A stretch of DNA of 64,000 nucleotides from AP-15 sp963818695 (GTDB lineage: Bacteria > Pseudomonadota > Alphaproteobacteria > ATCC43930 > CGMCC-115725), in the NCBI GenBank assembly GCA_963818695.1, contig CAWFTG010000005.1, positions 186,001 to 250,000 of the forward strand, in the 5' to 3' direction. Shown one piece after another: positions 9,480 to 18,191 of the stretch; the stretch's first letter is position 1, and every line of letters starts with the position of its first letter. The translations under genes were made by a program, and so were the position numbers. Below the pieces are notes generated by a model. The model searched no databases. It was not told the origin of the DNA and saw nothing but the letters and a program-made list of their open reading frames with translations.

Positions 9480-10493
9480 TCAGAACAGTTGCGAGGAGGC
9501 GCGGACGCTGCTGTTTAAAAGCGACCCATCTCCCTTTAGAACGTATTTTAGAAGCTCTCTTCGATAGCCGATGCGACTCATATGGTCCCGATACGTTTCC
9601 GACGTAAAGTCAAAGCCATCTCTCCACACTACGTCTGGACCGATGTACCGAAACACTGCCTTTTCATAAACGACGGCAAATTTATTGTTGTACCGGTACG
9701 CCGGATCACGTTTGTTCGCAAGCAATAAAACACCTCTGCGTCGACATTCTGAAACTAGAACGTCAATGATTTGATTATATTCGTGGTTGTACTCTGTTAT
9801 CTCTCTGTGTCGATAGGCGGTAGAGCCCACATTGAACATAGGACGTATCTGCAGAGTGGTGACGCCGTAGCCGCCGTATTGATCGAAAAAATTACGTAGC
9901 TCTGGCAGGTTGTCTGGATTAACTGTAAAATTTATACGAATTGCTGGCTTCGTTTTCCCATATTTTTGTTTAATCTCGACGATGGTTCTAAGAGTGCGAT
10001 GAAAAGTTTCGAAGGACGCACCCTTCATCATCCTCTCGTAGGTCTCTCTTTGGGTCCCGTGAGTAGAAAGCGTGATTTCGTCAAGACCGGCCTCCATTAT
10101 GAGAAGAATACTCTGTGGCGTCAAAAGTTGCCCGTTGGTCGTAAGGCTAATGAATGGAATTTTGTGCCGCTTTCCGAGCGTCACCAGGAACGGGTAGTCC
10201 TTGTATAGCGTAGGCTCCATACTGCCGCCGATATGAAGCTGCACCGCCTGCGGAAAAAACATGTCCGCCAGACGCCGAATGTCACTGTCCGAAAATCTTT
10301 TAACAGGGTGTTTCTCAAGCCATTTATCGTCGCTGAAATGGCACATTCCGCACCGTAGATTGCAAGCCTGGATAGGATCGAAATACAAAATCAGATGGCG
10401 CACGCGAAGCAAGTCGGCGGCCAGCACAGCTAAAAATTTTAACCTGTTGCTCGGCACCAGGCGATTCAACCTCACCAAAGTCTCCGACCGCAT
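9480..10493 (-). CDS. Radical SAM protein
   Basis: A 337-residue protein with the radical SAM cluster motif CxxxCxxC at C44, C48 and C51 (QACNLRCGMCHF), so it should bind a [4Fe-4S] cluster and cleave S-adenosylmethionine. HIGGSMEPTLY and SLTTNGQLLT match the GGE-like and strand-4 regions of the TIM barrel. No cysteine-rich SPASM domain is visible at the C-terminus. The gene is clearly AT-rich compared with its neighbours, like the genes at 2.8-6.7 kb, so it probably belongs to the same acquired surface-glycan region. Its substrate is unknown. Confidence 0.88.
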   Translation of the reverse strand: MRSETLVRLNRLVPSNRLKFLAVLAADLLRVRHLILYFDPIQACNLRCGMCHFSDDKWLEKHPVKRFSDSDIRRLADMFFPQAVQLHIGGSMEPTLYKDYPFLVTLGKRHKIPFISLTTNGQLLTPQSILLIMEAGLDEITLSTHGTQRETYERMMKGASFETFHRTLRTIVEIKQKYGKTKPAIRINFTVNPDNLPELRNFFDQYGGYGVTTLQIRPMFNVGSTAYRHREITEYNHEYNQIIDVLVSECRRRGVLLLANKRDPAYRYNNKFAVVYEKAVFRYIGPDVVWRDGFDFTSETYRDHMSRIGYRRELLKYVLKGDGSLLNSSVRASSQLF

Positions 10494-11059
10494 AGTTTCC
10501 CCTTATGCCTCAGTCTCCAGCCGCATCGACTTCCTAGGCTGTAGCAATGTTGCTATCATTGTCTCTCCAGGTCCCGCGATTAGGCGGAATTGACCCAAGG
10601 GTGCCGTAGTTTGAGTGAGCTGGCGCTTTCGTCGCGCTAATTCTGACAAAAGTTCGAATATACCACAAGAGGCAAATCTGGCCATTCAAGATATTTTTCT
10701 TAAATGGTTAATTATTGGCACAGTTGGTTAATGAGAGGTCTTTCCGACATTACTGTGATAGTCTCGCAAGTTAGTTTTCCCTCGACACGACTATTTACTC
10801 CTCCGCCAGGCAATTGGGCGTCGACCGGCGACCGGTTCGAGGCGGAATGCACCTGTGCTTTCCGCGCTACGATTGTCGGCCAATGTTACTGTTCCCGGAT
10901 GACCGTGGACACGCTGTTACGGCAAATCGGAATCTCGGCGATCATCGTGATTCCGCAGAGGCGGATCACGGCTCACGTCTTGCGTTCGCTCTGTTCGTGG
11001 CCGGCGCCTAGGAACACATGAGAATGCAGGGGTAATGGGGCAGCGTGAGTGGCCTGCGA
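10494..11059. other. Gap of about 570 bases with no supported gene
   Basis: The first half is AT-rich, like the adjacent radical SAM gene, and probably contains its promoter. The second half returns to high GC. Open frames on both strands show no recognisable motif, no good ribosome site and no stable codon pattern. It may be degraded sequence at the boundary of the acquired region. Confidence 0.4.
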
Positions 11060-11995
11060 TCAGTATCCCACTGTTTTGTCGACTTCCTGCAACAGCGGGC
11101 CGCCGGCTTCGAGGCTGCGGATGTTTGCGGCGATCTCCGTCACCAGCTGGAGAACGGTCGGCCGGCGCGCCACATGCGGCATCACGGTGACTTTCGGGTG
11201 CAGCCACAGTGGGCTGTCCGGCGGCAAGGGCTCGGGCCACAGCGCGTCCAATGCGGCGTAGGACAGTTGTCCCGAGTTGAGCGCGCGGATCAGATCCTCG
11301 ACCACCACGTGCTTCCCGCGCCCGACATTCACCACCATCGCCCCTCTCGGCATCATCGCGAAGGTGCGAGCGCAGAAGATGCCCTCGGTTTCCCGCGTCA
11401 GCGGCAGCAGGCAGACCGCGATGTCGGTCTGATTGAGAAACGGCTCGAGCTGGTCGCGGCCGCGGAAAACCGGCACTTCCTCCTGCTCGCGCGGCGAGCG
11501 GACCCAAGCCGAAACCGGGAAGCCGAGCGACTTCAGAACCAGCGCCGGCGCTTTCGCCATCATGCCGTAGCCAAGGAAACCGACGCGCCGTTCCTCGGGC
11601 CGCACGATCCTTGTCCGGCGCCACTCCCGATTGGCCTGAGCCGCCTGATAACCGGGCATGTCGCGATGAAAACGCAGCACGTGCATGACGACGTATTCCG
11701 TCATCATCGGATCGCCGCCCGGCGGCTCCATCTTGCCGAGCGGCGCTTTCGGCAGCTTGGGATGGTTGACAAACGCCTCCACCCCGGCCGAGCGGCTGAA
11801 CATCGCCTTCAGGTTCGGCAATTCGGGAAGCGCATCGAAATCGGGGTGCATGAAGGCGAGGTATTCGATATCCGCCAGCCTCCCCGGATCGGGCCAAATG
11901 CGAATTTCCAAATCCGGCAGGTTTTCTGCGAAGGTGTCGCGCCACGCCGTCGCGTTGCCGATACGCTTGTCGAGGTCGACGATGAGCAGCGCCAT
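11060..11995 (-). CDS. D-2-hydroxyacid dehydrogenase, glyoxylate/hydroxypyruvate reductase A-like
   Basis: NAD(P)H-dependent cytosolic oxidoreductase of 311 residues. The nucleotide-binding loop is visible as RRVGFLGYGMMA. The catalytic Arg region is VVNVGRGKHVV and the C-terminal His region is VMPHVARRP. The overall layout is that of GhrA-like enzymes, which reduce glyoxylate or hydroxypyruvate. The start at 11995 (MALLIVDLDKRIG) has an AGGAG site six bases upstream. The open frame continues further upstream through a palindromic repeat, but that extension is not protein-like. It is followed upstream on the same strand by a flavin monooxygenase gene, with the REP-like element between them. 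Confidence 0.88.
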   Translation of the reverse strand: MALLIVDLDKRIGNATAWRDTFAENLPDLEIRIWPDPGRLADIEYLAFMHPDFDALPELPNLKAMFSRSAGVEAFVNHPKLPKAPLGKMEPPGGDPMMTEYVVMHVLRFHRDMPGYQAAQANREWRRTRIVRPEERRVGFLGYGMMAKAPALVLKSLGFPVSAWVRSPREQEEVPVFRGRDQLEPFLNQTDIAVCLLPLTRETEGIFCARTFAMMPRGAMVVNVGRGKHVVVEDLIRALNSGQLSYAALDALWPEPLPPDSPLWLHPKVTVMPHVARRPTVLQLVTEIAANIRSLEAGGPLLQEVDKTVGY

Positions 11996-12020
11996 ATTTT
12001 CTCCTATAGAACTATCGTCG

Positions 12021-12090
12021 CCCCCGCGAACGCGGGGGCCCAGGACGAATGGTAAGGAGGGTTGCCCTGGATTTCCCGCCTGCGCGGGAA
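12021..12090. repeat. REP-like pair of GC-rich palindromes
   Basis: Two hairpins lie close together: CCCCCGCG-AA-CGCGGGGG at 12021-12038 and TTCCCGC-CTGC-GCGGGAA at 12073-12090. The second is followed by TGACGATC. This pattern (CCCGCxTGCGCGGGAATGACG, reading as IPAQAG or VRGGD in translation) is familiar as a dispersed intergenic palindromic repeat in many alphaproteobacteria. It sits between two same-strand genes and may fold to stabilise or attenuate the transcript. Confidence 0.65.
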
Positions 12091-12123
12091 TGACGATCAC
12101 AGTTTCCCGGCCTCTAAATCCCG

Positions 12124-13374
12124 TCAGCGCCGCCCGGCCTGCGCGCGGGCCTTGTCGAGATCGGGGATGTTGCTCGCCGAAGCCACGTCGCCCAACCGTG
12201 AACCTCGCGTAACCGAGAGCGCTGCGACCGCGGCCTCGTTTTCGGTGATCTTCGCCATGATCGCTTCCTTGGCGCGGTCGAAGACGCCGCGGTTGGTGGC
12301 GACGAAGTGCTGCGAATCGCGTAGGCCGGCGAGATAGCCGTTGATTTCCGGCACGACGTAGCGGGCTACCATGTCCCAGCTGCGCATCGTGTTTTCCGGG
12401 TTGGCCCAGTCGTGCACGAAACCGACGAGAGTGCCGAAGCCGCCGCTGATCTCGAGCACGGATTTGATCCGCGCGACCAGGTCGTCCGGCGTGCCGATCG
12501 TTGCCGAGGCCCCCTCCGAGAACGCGGCTTTGTCGACCGCCTCGTCGGGATTTTTGAACGGCTTCGCATCCGGCCGCTGCAATGTCCCGACAATGTACTG
12601 GTTGTGATGGCGCAGGAGCCCCTCGCGGGCCTCGGCGCGCGCCTTCTGGCGGGTTTCGGCGATGTGCCAGCTCAACAGGACGCGCCAATTCTTGCGGTCG
12701 ACCGTCTTCCCGTGCTTGGCGGCGGCGGCCTCCGCAAAACCCCATTGCGTCGGCAGAGCGTTGAGGCCTTCGCTCGACATCGAGCCGATCGAGATGATGC
12801 CGATGCCGTGCTTCCCGGCCAATGTCATGCCGGATGGGCTGATCTGCGAGGCGACGGCGAAGGGCATCTCCTCTTGCAACGGCAGGAGTTGCAACGCCGC
12901 GTCCTGCAACGTGAACCAGTCGCTTTTCGCGGTCACCCGCTCGCCGTTGAAGAGGCGCCGGATGATGCCGATCGCCTCGTCCTGGCGGTCGCGCTGCACC
13001 ATCGGATCGATCCCGAGCGTATGCGCGTCGGAGGCGAGCGCGCCGGGGCCGGACCCGAAGATCGCCCGCCCGCCGGTCATCCAGTCGAGCTGCACCATGC
13101 GTTGCGCGACATTGAACGGGTGGTGATAGGGCAATGAGATGACGCCGGTGGCGAGCTTGATGCGTTTCGAGCGCTCACTCGCCGCGGCGAGGAACATCTC
13201 GGGCGAGCCGATCATCTCCCAGCCGCTCGAATGGTGTTCGCCGCACCAGAACTCGTCGTAGCCGAGCCGGTCGAGATGCTCCACGAGGTCGAGATCGCGG
13301 CGGAACTGCAACATCGGATGCTCGCCGACCGGATGATGCGGGGCGAGGAAGGCGCCGAAATTCAAACGCGGCAT
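12124..13374 (-). CDS. LLM-class flavin-dependent monooxygenase (limonene 1,2-monooxygenase-like)
   Basis: Luciferase-like TIM-barrel oxidoreductase of 416 residues that would use reduced FMN and oxygen. Family patterns are FWCGEHHSSGWEMIGSPEMF, LATGVISLPYHHPFNVAQRM and the C-terminal TIGTPDDLVARI. The start at 13374 (MPRLNFGAF) is preferred over 13404 because CCAGGAGA lies at the right distance. Divergent from a ThuA-like gene and GST on the other side, it fits a small catabolic neighbourhood. The substrate is not predictable; terpene and other alicyclic compounds are known substrates of relatives. Confidence 0.87.
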   Translation of the reverse strand: MPRLNFGAFLAPHHPVGEHPMLQFRRDLDLVEHLDRLGYDEFWCGEHHSSGWEMIGSPEMFLAAASERSKRIKLATGVISLPYHHPFNVAQRMVQLDWMTGGRAIFGSGPGALASDAHTLGIDPMVQRDRQDEAIGIIRRLFNGERVTAKSDWFTLQDAALQLLPLQEEMPFAVASQISPSGMTLAGKHGIGIISIGSMSSEGLNALPTQWGFAEAAAAKHGKTVDRKNWRVLLSWHIAETRQKARAEAREGLLRHHNQYIVGTLQRPDAKPFKNPDEAVDKAAFSEGASATIGTPDDLVARIKSVLEISGGFGTLVGFVHDWANPENTMRSWDMVARYVVPEINGYLAGLRDSQHFVATNRGVFDRAKEAIMAKITENEAAVAALSVTRGSRLGDVASASNIPDLDKARAQAGRR

Positions 13375-13512
13375 GACGGGTCTCCTGGATATTGTCAGGC
13401 GCACAACCGGGTGACCTGCGATTCATCGAATCTCGCACATGGCGCAACCAAGGGGAAGGTGAGAGACTGATCGCAGAGTTTATTGCACGCGCACAGCGAA
13501 CGAGGCGATGCG

Positions 13513-14331
13513 ATGACAGAGACAAAACCCGGCCGCGCGCATCTGATTGCCGGCGGTTTTCCGCCCGGTTCGATGGCTGGGCACGATCATGACTATGCCC
13601 GCCTGCGGCTACTGGGACTGCTGGCCGAACGGGATGTTCCGGCCTCGGTCGCCAACGACTTCGCGGATGTCGAGAAATGGCTTCCGGTCAGCCGCCTGCT
13701 GATCACCTATGTTGCCGGCCCCTATCCCGACGCCGCGCAGACCCGCGCGATCGAGAGCTGGCTGGAGGCGGGCGGCCATTGGTTGGCTTTGCATGGCACG
13801 AGCGGCGGCCGCGCCGAGCGGGTGGAGGGCGCCCGCCAGCGTCGCACGGTCAAGGCCGAGCACCACGCGCTGCTCGGGAGCTATTTCCTGACCCATCCAC
13901 CGATCCGCGAGTTTCGCGTCGAGGTGAGCGCCGTCGATTCCCCGCTCACCCGAGGGCTTGCCACGTCGTTCGTCGTCGAGGACGAGCCGTATTTCGTCGA
14001 GCTGCAAGATCCGGGCTCGACACGGATCCTGCTGACCGCGGATTACGGCCCGAGCGCGGTATCACCCGCCATCGGCACGCTCTACCCCTCGGACACCTCG
14101 CTGCAACCCGACGGCAGGACCCGCGTGCTCGGCTATACCCGTCACGTCGGCAATGGCGGCGTCACCTACTTCACTCTCGGCCATTGCCACAACCCCGCCA
14201 TCCGCGCCGCCCGGGCCCCCGACCCGGCGGACAAGACGCCGCCGATCTTTCACGGCGCGTGGGAAACCGACGCTTTCATCACGTTGCTGCGCAACGCCAT
14301 CGCCTGGGGCGTTTCGGGAGAAGCCGGTTAG
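13513..14331 (+). CDS. ThuA-like domain protein
   Basis: A 272-residue protein with a class I glutamine-amidotransferase-like fold, as in ThuA (trehalose utilisation) proteins. Visible patterns are HLIAGGFPPGSMAGHDHDYARLR at the start (shown here only as a family-like pattern), LALHGTSGG in the middle, HPPIREFRVEV, and GNGGVTYFTLGHCHNPA near the end. The start at 13513 (MTETKPGRAHL) is preferred over one ten codons upstream. It is followed after ten bases by the GST gene, so the two are probably co-transcribed. ThuA-domain proteins act in sugar and sugar-acid metabolism, but the reaction here is unknown. Confidence 0.8.
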   Translation: MTETKPGRAHLIAGGFPPGSMAGHDHDYARLRLLGLLAERDVPASVANDFADVEKWLPVSRLLITYVAGPYPDAAQTRAIESWLEAGGHWLALHGTSGGRAERVEGARQRRTVKAEHHALLGSYFLTHPPIREFRVEVSAVDSPLTRGLATSFVVEDEPYFVELQDPGSTRILLTADYGPSAVSPAIGTLYPSDTSLQPDGRTRVLGYTRHVGNGGVTYFTLGHCHNPAIRAARAPDPADKTPPIFHGAWETDAFITLLRNAIAWGVSGEAG

Positions 14332-14341
14332 GAGCTCAGAA

Positions 14342-14986
14342 ATGCAATTGATCCTCTATTACGCGCCCAACGCGTGTTCGCTCGTGCCTTACGTGACCTT
14401 GACAGAGGCAGGCGCGCCGTTCGAGGTGCACCCCGTCAATTTCCGCAAGTCGCAGCATATGTCGCCCGAATATCTGCGGCTCAATCCGAAGCACAAAGTG
14501 CCGGTACTGGTGATCGACGGGGCGCCGCTTACCGAGAACGTCGCAATCCAAATCTGGATCGCCCGGCATTTTCCGGCGGCAAAGCTGCTACCCGCGGACC
14601 CGATGCAGGAATTGCATGCGATCTCGCTGATGGCCTGGTGCGCATCGGGCATTCACCCCTTCCTGTCGCGCATCAATTCGCCGCCACGCGTCTGCGACCT
14701 CCCCGGCGCGGAGGAGGCTGTGCGAAGGCTTGCGCAACAGCAGCTGTTCGAGAATTACCAGATTGCAGACGACAAGCTCGCCGACCGCGAATGGTTCTTC
14801 GACCATTTCACCGCCGTCGATGCCCACTTCTTCTGGTGCTTTCGACGCGGCACCCAATTCAACCTCAATGTTTCGCAATTCAAGAATTGCATGGCGCATT
14901 TCGAGCGGATGCAGCAGCGGCCGAGCGTGCGTAAATTGCTGAAATATGAGCAGGAGGTGCAGACCGCGTTCGCCCAGGCAGCCTGA
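14342..14986 (+). CDS. Glutathione S-transferase family protein
   Basis: A 214-residue GST. The N-terminal thioredoxin-like domain has YYAPNACSLVPYVTL, with Cys in the position used by beta-class GSTs, then the cis-proline region NPKHKVPVLVIDG and the glutathione-binding TENVAIQIWIARHF. The C-terminal helical domain follows. The start has TAGGAGCT upstream. It likely conjugates or reduces electrophiles, and it sits just after the ThuA-like gene in an apparent operon. Confidence 0.9.
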   Translation: MQLILYYAPNACSLVPYVTLTEAGAPFEVHPVNFRKSQHMSPEYLRLNPKHKVPVLVIDGAPLTENVAIQIWIARHFPAAKLLPADPMQELHAISLMAWCASGIHPFLSRINSPPRVCDLPGAEEAVRRLAQQQLFENYQIADDKLADREWFFDHFTAVDAHFFWCFRRGTQFNLNVSQFKNCMAHFERMQQRPSVRKLLKYEQEVQTAFAQAA

Positions 14987-15044
14987 GCGCGCCGGCCGCA
15001 TCGGGTGGGGGGTGGCCCGAGTTAAGACCACAGAACGCTGCCGA

Positions 15045-15287
15045 TCACCGGAGCGGTGCCGTAGCCGGTTCACGCTGTTTGTCGCTGGTCGGGCCGTAAC
15101 TGCTGTGGCGAGCCCCGAAGCCGGCGGCGGCCATCATTGCCGCACCCATTGCGATCGGAAACAAAACCCCGATCTTGCGAAACCGGGGAACGAGCAGGGC
15201 GGCTAAACTGCCTGCCACCACGAGCATTCCACCGGCAGCGAGGAAATCCAGCTCATCCCATTCCCCAAAGGGTCCGCCAGTTTTCAT
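15045..15287 (-). CDS. Small two-helix membrane protein, unknown function
   Basis: An 80-residue protein with a short acidic N-terminus (GEWDELD) and two hydrophobic segments at about residues 17-35 and 40-58, joined by a basic loop (VPRFRKIG). This looks like an inner-membrane hairpin protein. An AGAGGA site lies upstream of the ATG. I do not recognise the family. It stands alone between the GST and the TonB receptor gene. Confidence 0.55.
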   Translation of the reverse strand: MKTGGPFGEWDELDFLAAGGMLVVAGSLAALLVPRFRKIGVLFPIAMGAAMMAAAGFGARHSSYGPTSDKQREPATAPLR

Positions 15288-15425
15288 TCAGCATCCTCTG
15301 GTTCAGATAAATTCCAACCGCGGCAGCGCGATAGAGTTACCAGCCGTGTGCGCAATGCGCTCCCGTTTTACCGCCTTAGATTGGCCCGGAACGGCGGCAG
15401 GGTAAAGAGAAGCTGAGCTCTGCAT

Positions 15426-17553
15426 CTAGAAAGTCATACTTAGAGTAAACCGCACCGATAGCGGCTCGACGGGCTTGAAGTGAACGTCGTAGACGGGGGC
15501 CGTCTCGCTCGCCAATTGCGAGGGGTAGAAATAGTCGATCTGATGGGCGCCAGTGTTGTCGAACAGGTTGAGAATGTCGAGCCACAGCCGCGCCTGATCC
15601 GAAAACTTATAGCCGACCCGCAGATCGCAGAGCGTCGTGGGTTTCGAGGTGACGCTGTCGTCCTCGATCAGCGGCCGCCGGCCAAAATAGCGGAAACGCA
15701 ACGCCCCGAACCAGGGACCGAGATCCTCCACGGTCGCGCTCGCCGACGCGATCATGTTGGCCGCGCCGGGAATGTAGCTGCCGGGATGGCCGGGCTCGGT
15801 ATCGGCGGCGCCGTTGTCGCCATTCGCATAGCGCGCATGGGTGGCGGCGAAATCGCCGTCGAGGCGCAGCCAGGGAAGCGGCTTGTACGAGGCGGTTAAC
15901 TCGATGCCCTTGCGTTGGCTGGGGCGCCCGGGAGTAGTGACCGCCTCGTCGCCGTCGAAGGTTGCCTCGCTGGCGAGGTTGAGCACAAAGAGCGCGCCTT
16001 CGAGCTTCAGGTTGGGCAAAGGTTCCGACCGCATCCCGGCCTCATAGCCTGTCGCCTTGGTCAATAGCGGCGTCCTGCCCTGCGCGACGACAGTCGGGTT
16101 GCCCTGTTGGAAGTTGATCTCGGTCGCCAGTGCGTCGACATTCGTCAAGGCGCCCCGTAAATCGTTGCTGTGAAAGCCCTGGCCGACGCTGAGGTAATAT
16201 TCGGTATCCTGCCACGGGCCGAAGATCAGATTGCCCTTGGGGCTGGTGATGGCCTGGAAAATATTCCCGGAATTGGCCAGCAAGGTGCTTTCGTCCGAGC
16301 CCCGGTAGAGATCCTCGCGTAGACCCGTCATCGTGCGGAACTTGTCCGCCCATTGGACCCGGTTTTCGATGTAGACCCCCGCGCTCGAACTCGATCACAT
16401 GGTCGTCGCGCACTGTGAAGCGCACCACCCGGCCAGTGGTTTCCGCCAGATCGATGTGAATGTCGTCGGTGCGGGTCTGGAAGCCGAGCGTGTTCTTCGC
16501 GTCGTACCCGAAGATGTTGCCGGGCATCATATAGCTGACGTTGCCGCCATAGATTTTGCGCCGGTCCTGCTGCACGAACTGGTCGCCGATCGGCGGCGGA
16601 AATGCCACGAAGCCGTCGAAATTATTGAACAGCTGCAGTTGATACCCGATGAAATAAGTATTGGCGTTGACCTGCCCGGTGTCGGTCGTCGCGGCGTATT
16701 TGGTCGAGAAGCTGTAGCGCTCCGAGCTGCCGCCGTCGGTCGGGTCGAACGGGCAATAGAGGCAGATCAGCCCCTCGGCGACGGCGCGTTGCGGGATCTG
16801 ATTGGTCGCATGGAACGCATCGTTCATGTACATGCCGGTGAACGAGAAACCGTTGTCCGCAGTGCCCTGGCTGTAGTTCAGCACCAGGTTGCCCTTGTTG
16901 TAGTTGTCCGGGATCGTCCACGGTCCATTGTCGTGCACATATTCCGCCGCGGCCAATAGGTTGCCGGCGCCGGCGGGGTGCGAGGCCGCGCCGAGCCCGC
17001 GGTAATAGCCGAGCGTGCCGGCGGTCACGACGGCGAGGTCGTGAGGCAGCGTGTCCACGTAATTGATCTGCACCGCCCCGGCCGTATCGAAATCGCCGAG
17101 ATCGGGGAAATAAGGGCCCTTGCTGTAATGCAGGGTGCTGATCAGCTCCGGGATCATGAAATTGAGATCGGCATAGCCCTGGCCGTGCCCGTGGGTGCGC
17201 ATGTTGACCGGCATGTCGTCGAGCGTTATGTCGATATCGGTGCCGTGATCGAGGTTGAAGCCGCGCAGAAAATACTGGTTGGCCTTGCCCTCCCCGCTGT
17301 GTTGCGTGGCGATCAATCCCGGCACGACCTCGAGCACTTCGCCGACCCGAGATCTCGGCTGCTCCTCGATCTCTTTGCCGGTGACAGCTCCCTGCGACGC
17401 GGTATCCGGCGCGAAAAATGCCGTGTCCGCCGGAGCGGATACGCTTACTTCGGGAAGCGTGACCGCGGTTTGCCCGGCATCCTGGGCTGTTGCAGCGGGC
17501 GCCAGCCCGAGATACAGCAGCGCAAGCAGCCCCGCCTTGTGTATGATCTTCAT
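15426..17553 (-). CDS. TonB-dependent outer-membrane receptor under NikR operator, frameshifted
   Basis: Outer-membrane beta-barrel transporter with a signal peptide (MKIIHKAGLLALLYLGLAPAA, cleaved near ATAQ). A plug domain contains EVLEVVPGLIATQHSGEGKA and YFLRGFNLDHGTDIDI, with a His-rich MRTHGHGQGY. The barrel ends in a terminal Phe (SMTF), the usual BAM signal. The frame breaks at the run of five C at 16376-16380 (one extra base); repair restores GVYIENRVQWADKF. Length after repair is about 709 residues, normal for the family. Its start codon lies inside a perfect NikR operator and nikR is divergent, so I infer uptake of nickel or a nickel chelate, repressed when nickel is plentiful. Confidence 0.87.
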
Positions 17554-17571
17554 AAGGATACATCATACACA
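17538..17571. promoter_or_regulatory. NikR operator
   Basis: A perfect inverted repeat with 10-bp arms: TGTGTATGAT at 17538-17547 and ATCATACACA at 17562-17571. It contains GTATGA-N16-TCATAC, the exact operator described for E. coli NikR. It covers the TonB receptor start codon (17551-17553) and lies 27 bases from the nikR start, so it should repress the receptor and may also autoregulate nikR. Confidence 0.92.
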
Positions 17572-17598
17572 ATTTACCCGAGCTGTGGAGTGGCAAGG

Positions 17599-18078
17599 AT
17601 GCAGCGCATTACGATTACTCTCGACGACGAGCTCGTAGCGGCGCTCGATGGAGTCATTGCGGCATACGGGTATCAGAATCGGTCGGAGGCGATCCGCGAT
17701 CTCGCTCGAGCGGGAATTGCTCAGCGGCAAGAGCACAGCCAGGACGATCCCCGAGCCGGGGTGGCGGCGCTCGTATATGTGTATGACCATCTAGAGCGAG
17801 GAATGGCGAAGCGGCTCACCGGGTCGTTTCACGAACACCACGATCTGTCGGTCGCATCGATGCACGTGCACCTCGACCACGTCAGTTGCATGGAGGTTGC
17901 CGTCCTCAGGGGGGCGCTGCGCGATATCCGCCACTTCGCCGCCCATATCGTTGCCGAGCGCGGGGTCCGCCACGGACGTCTTGTTACTGTCCCGGTTGAA
18001 TTTGAAGACCAAACGCACGAGCACGGCGGCGCGCCCCGCCGGCGCCATCTGCACGTCCATGTAAAGGAGGCGCGATAG
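17599..18078 (+). CDS. nikR: Nickel-responsive transcriptional regulator NikR
   Basis: A 159-residue repressor. The N-terminal ribbon-helix-helix domain reads ITITLDDELV and NRSEAIRDLAR, nearly the same as in E. coli NikR. The C-terminal ACT-like domain has all four nickel ligands, H78, H89, H91 and C97, in the pattern HDLSVASMHVHLDHVSC, followed by the HFAAHIVAERGVRHG region. Nickel binding makes it bind the operator next door. The start at 17599 is preceded by GTGGAG; the long open frame upstream is antisense to the TonB receptor. The C-terminal tail is His-rich (HEHGG, HLHVHV), slightly longer than in E. coli. Confidence 0.96.
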   Translation: MQRITITLDDELVAALDGVIAAYGYQNRSEAIRDLARAGIAQRQEHSQDDPRAGVAALVYVYDHLERGMAKRLTGSFHEHHDLSVASMHVHLDHVSCMEVAVLRGALRDIRHFAAHIVAERGVRHGRLVTVPVEFEDQTHEHGGAPRRRHLHVHVKEAR

Positions 18079-18191
18079 CCATCGCGCGCCGCTGAGCGCT
18101 GGTTTCCCGCGGAGCTGCGCTCTTCGCCGATCCGGCCGATCGCAGGGCGACGGCTAGGAGTGCGCTCGGGCAGCAGCGCTGATAGCTGCGT

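Noticed and set aside
10704..11021. Small plus-strand open frame in the gap before the hydroxyacid dehydrogenase
   Set aside because: No ribosome site, no recognisable motif and mixed codon pattern.
11996..12745. Upstream extension of the 2-hydroxyacid dehydrogenase frame
   Set aside because: It crosses the REP-like repeat and lies antisense in phase to nothing known; the ribosome site and normal N-terminus are at 11995, and 12124-13374 is the flavin monooxygenase gene.
16978..17598. A plus-strand frame that would extend NikR by about 200 residues
   Set aside because: It is antisense to the TonB receptor signal peptide and plug. NikR starts normally at 17599, with its RHH domain at once.
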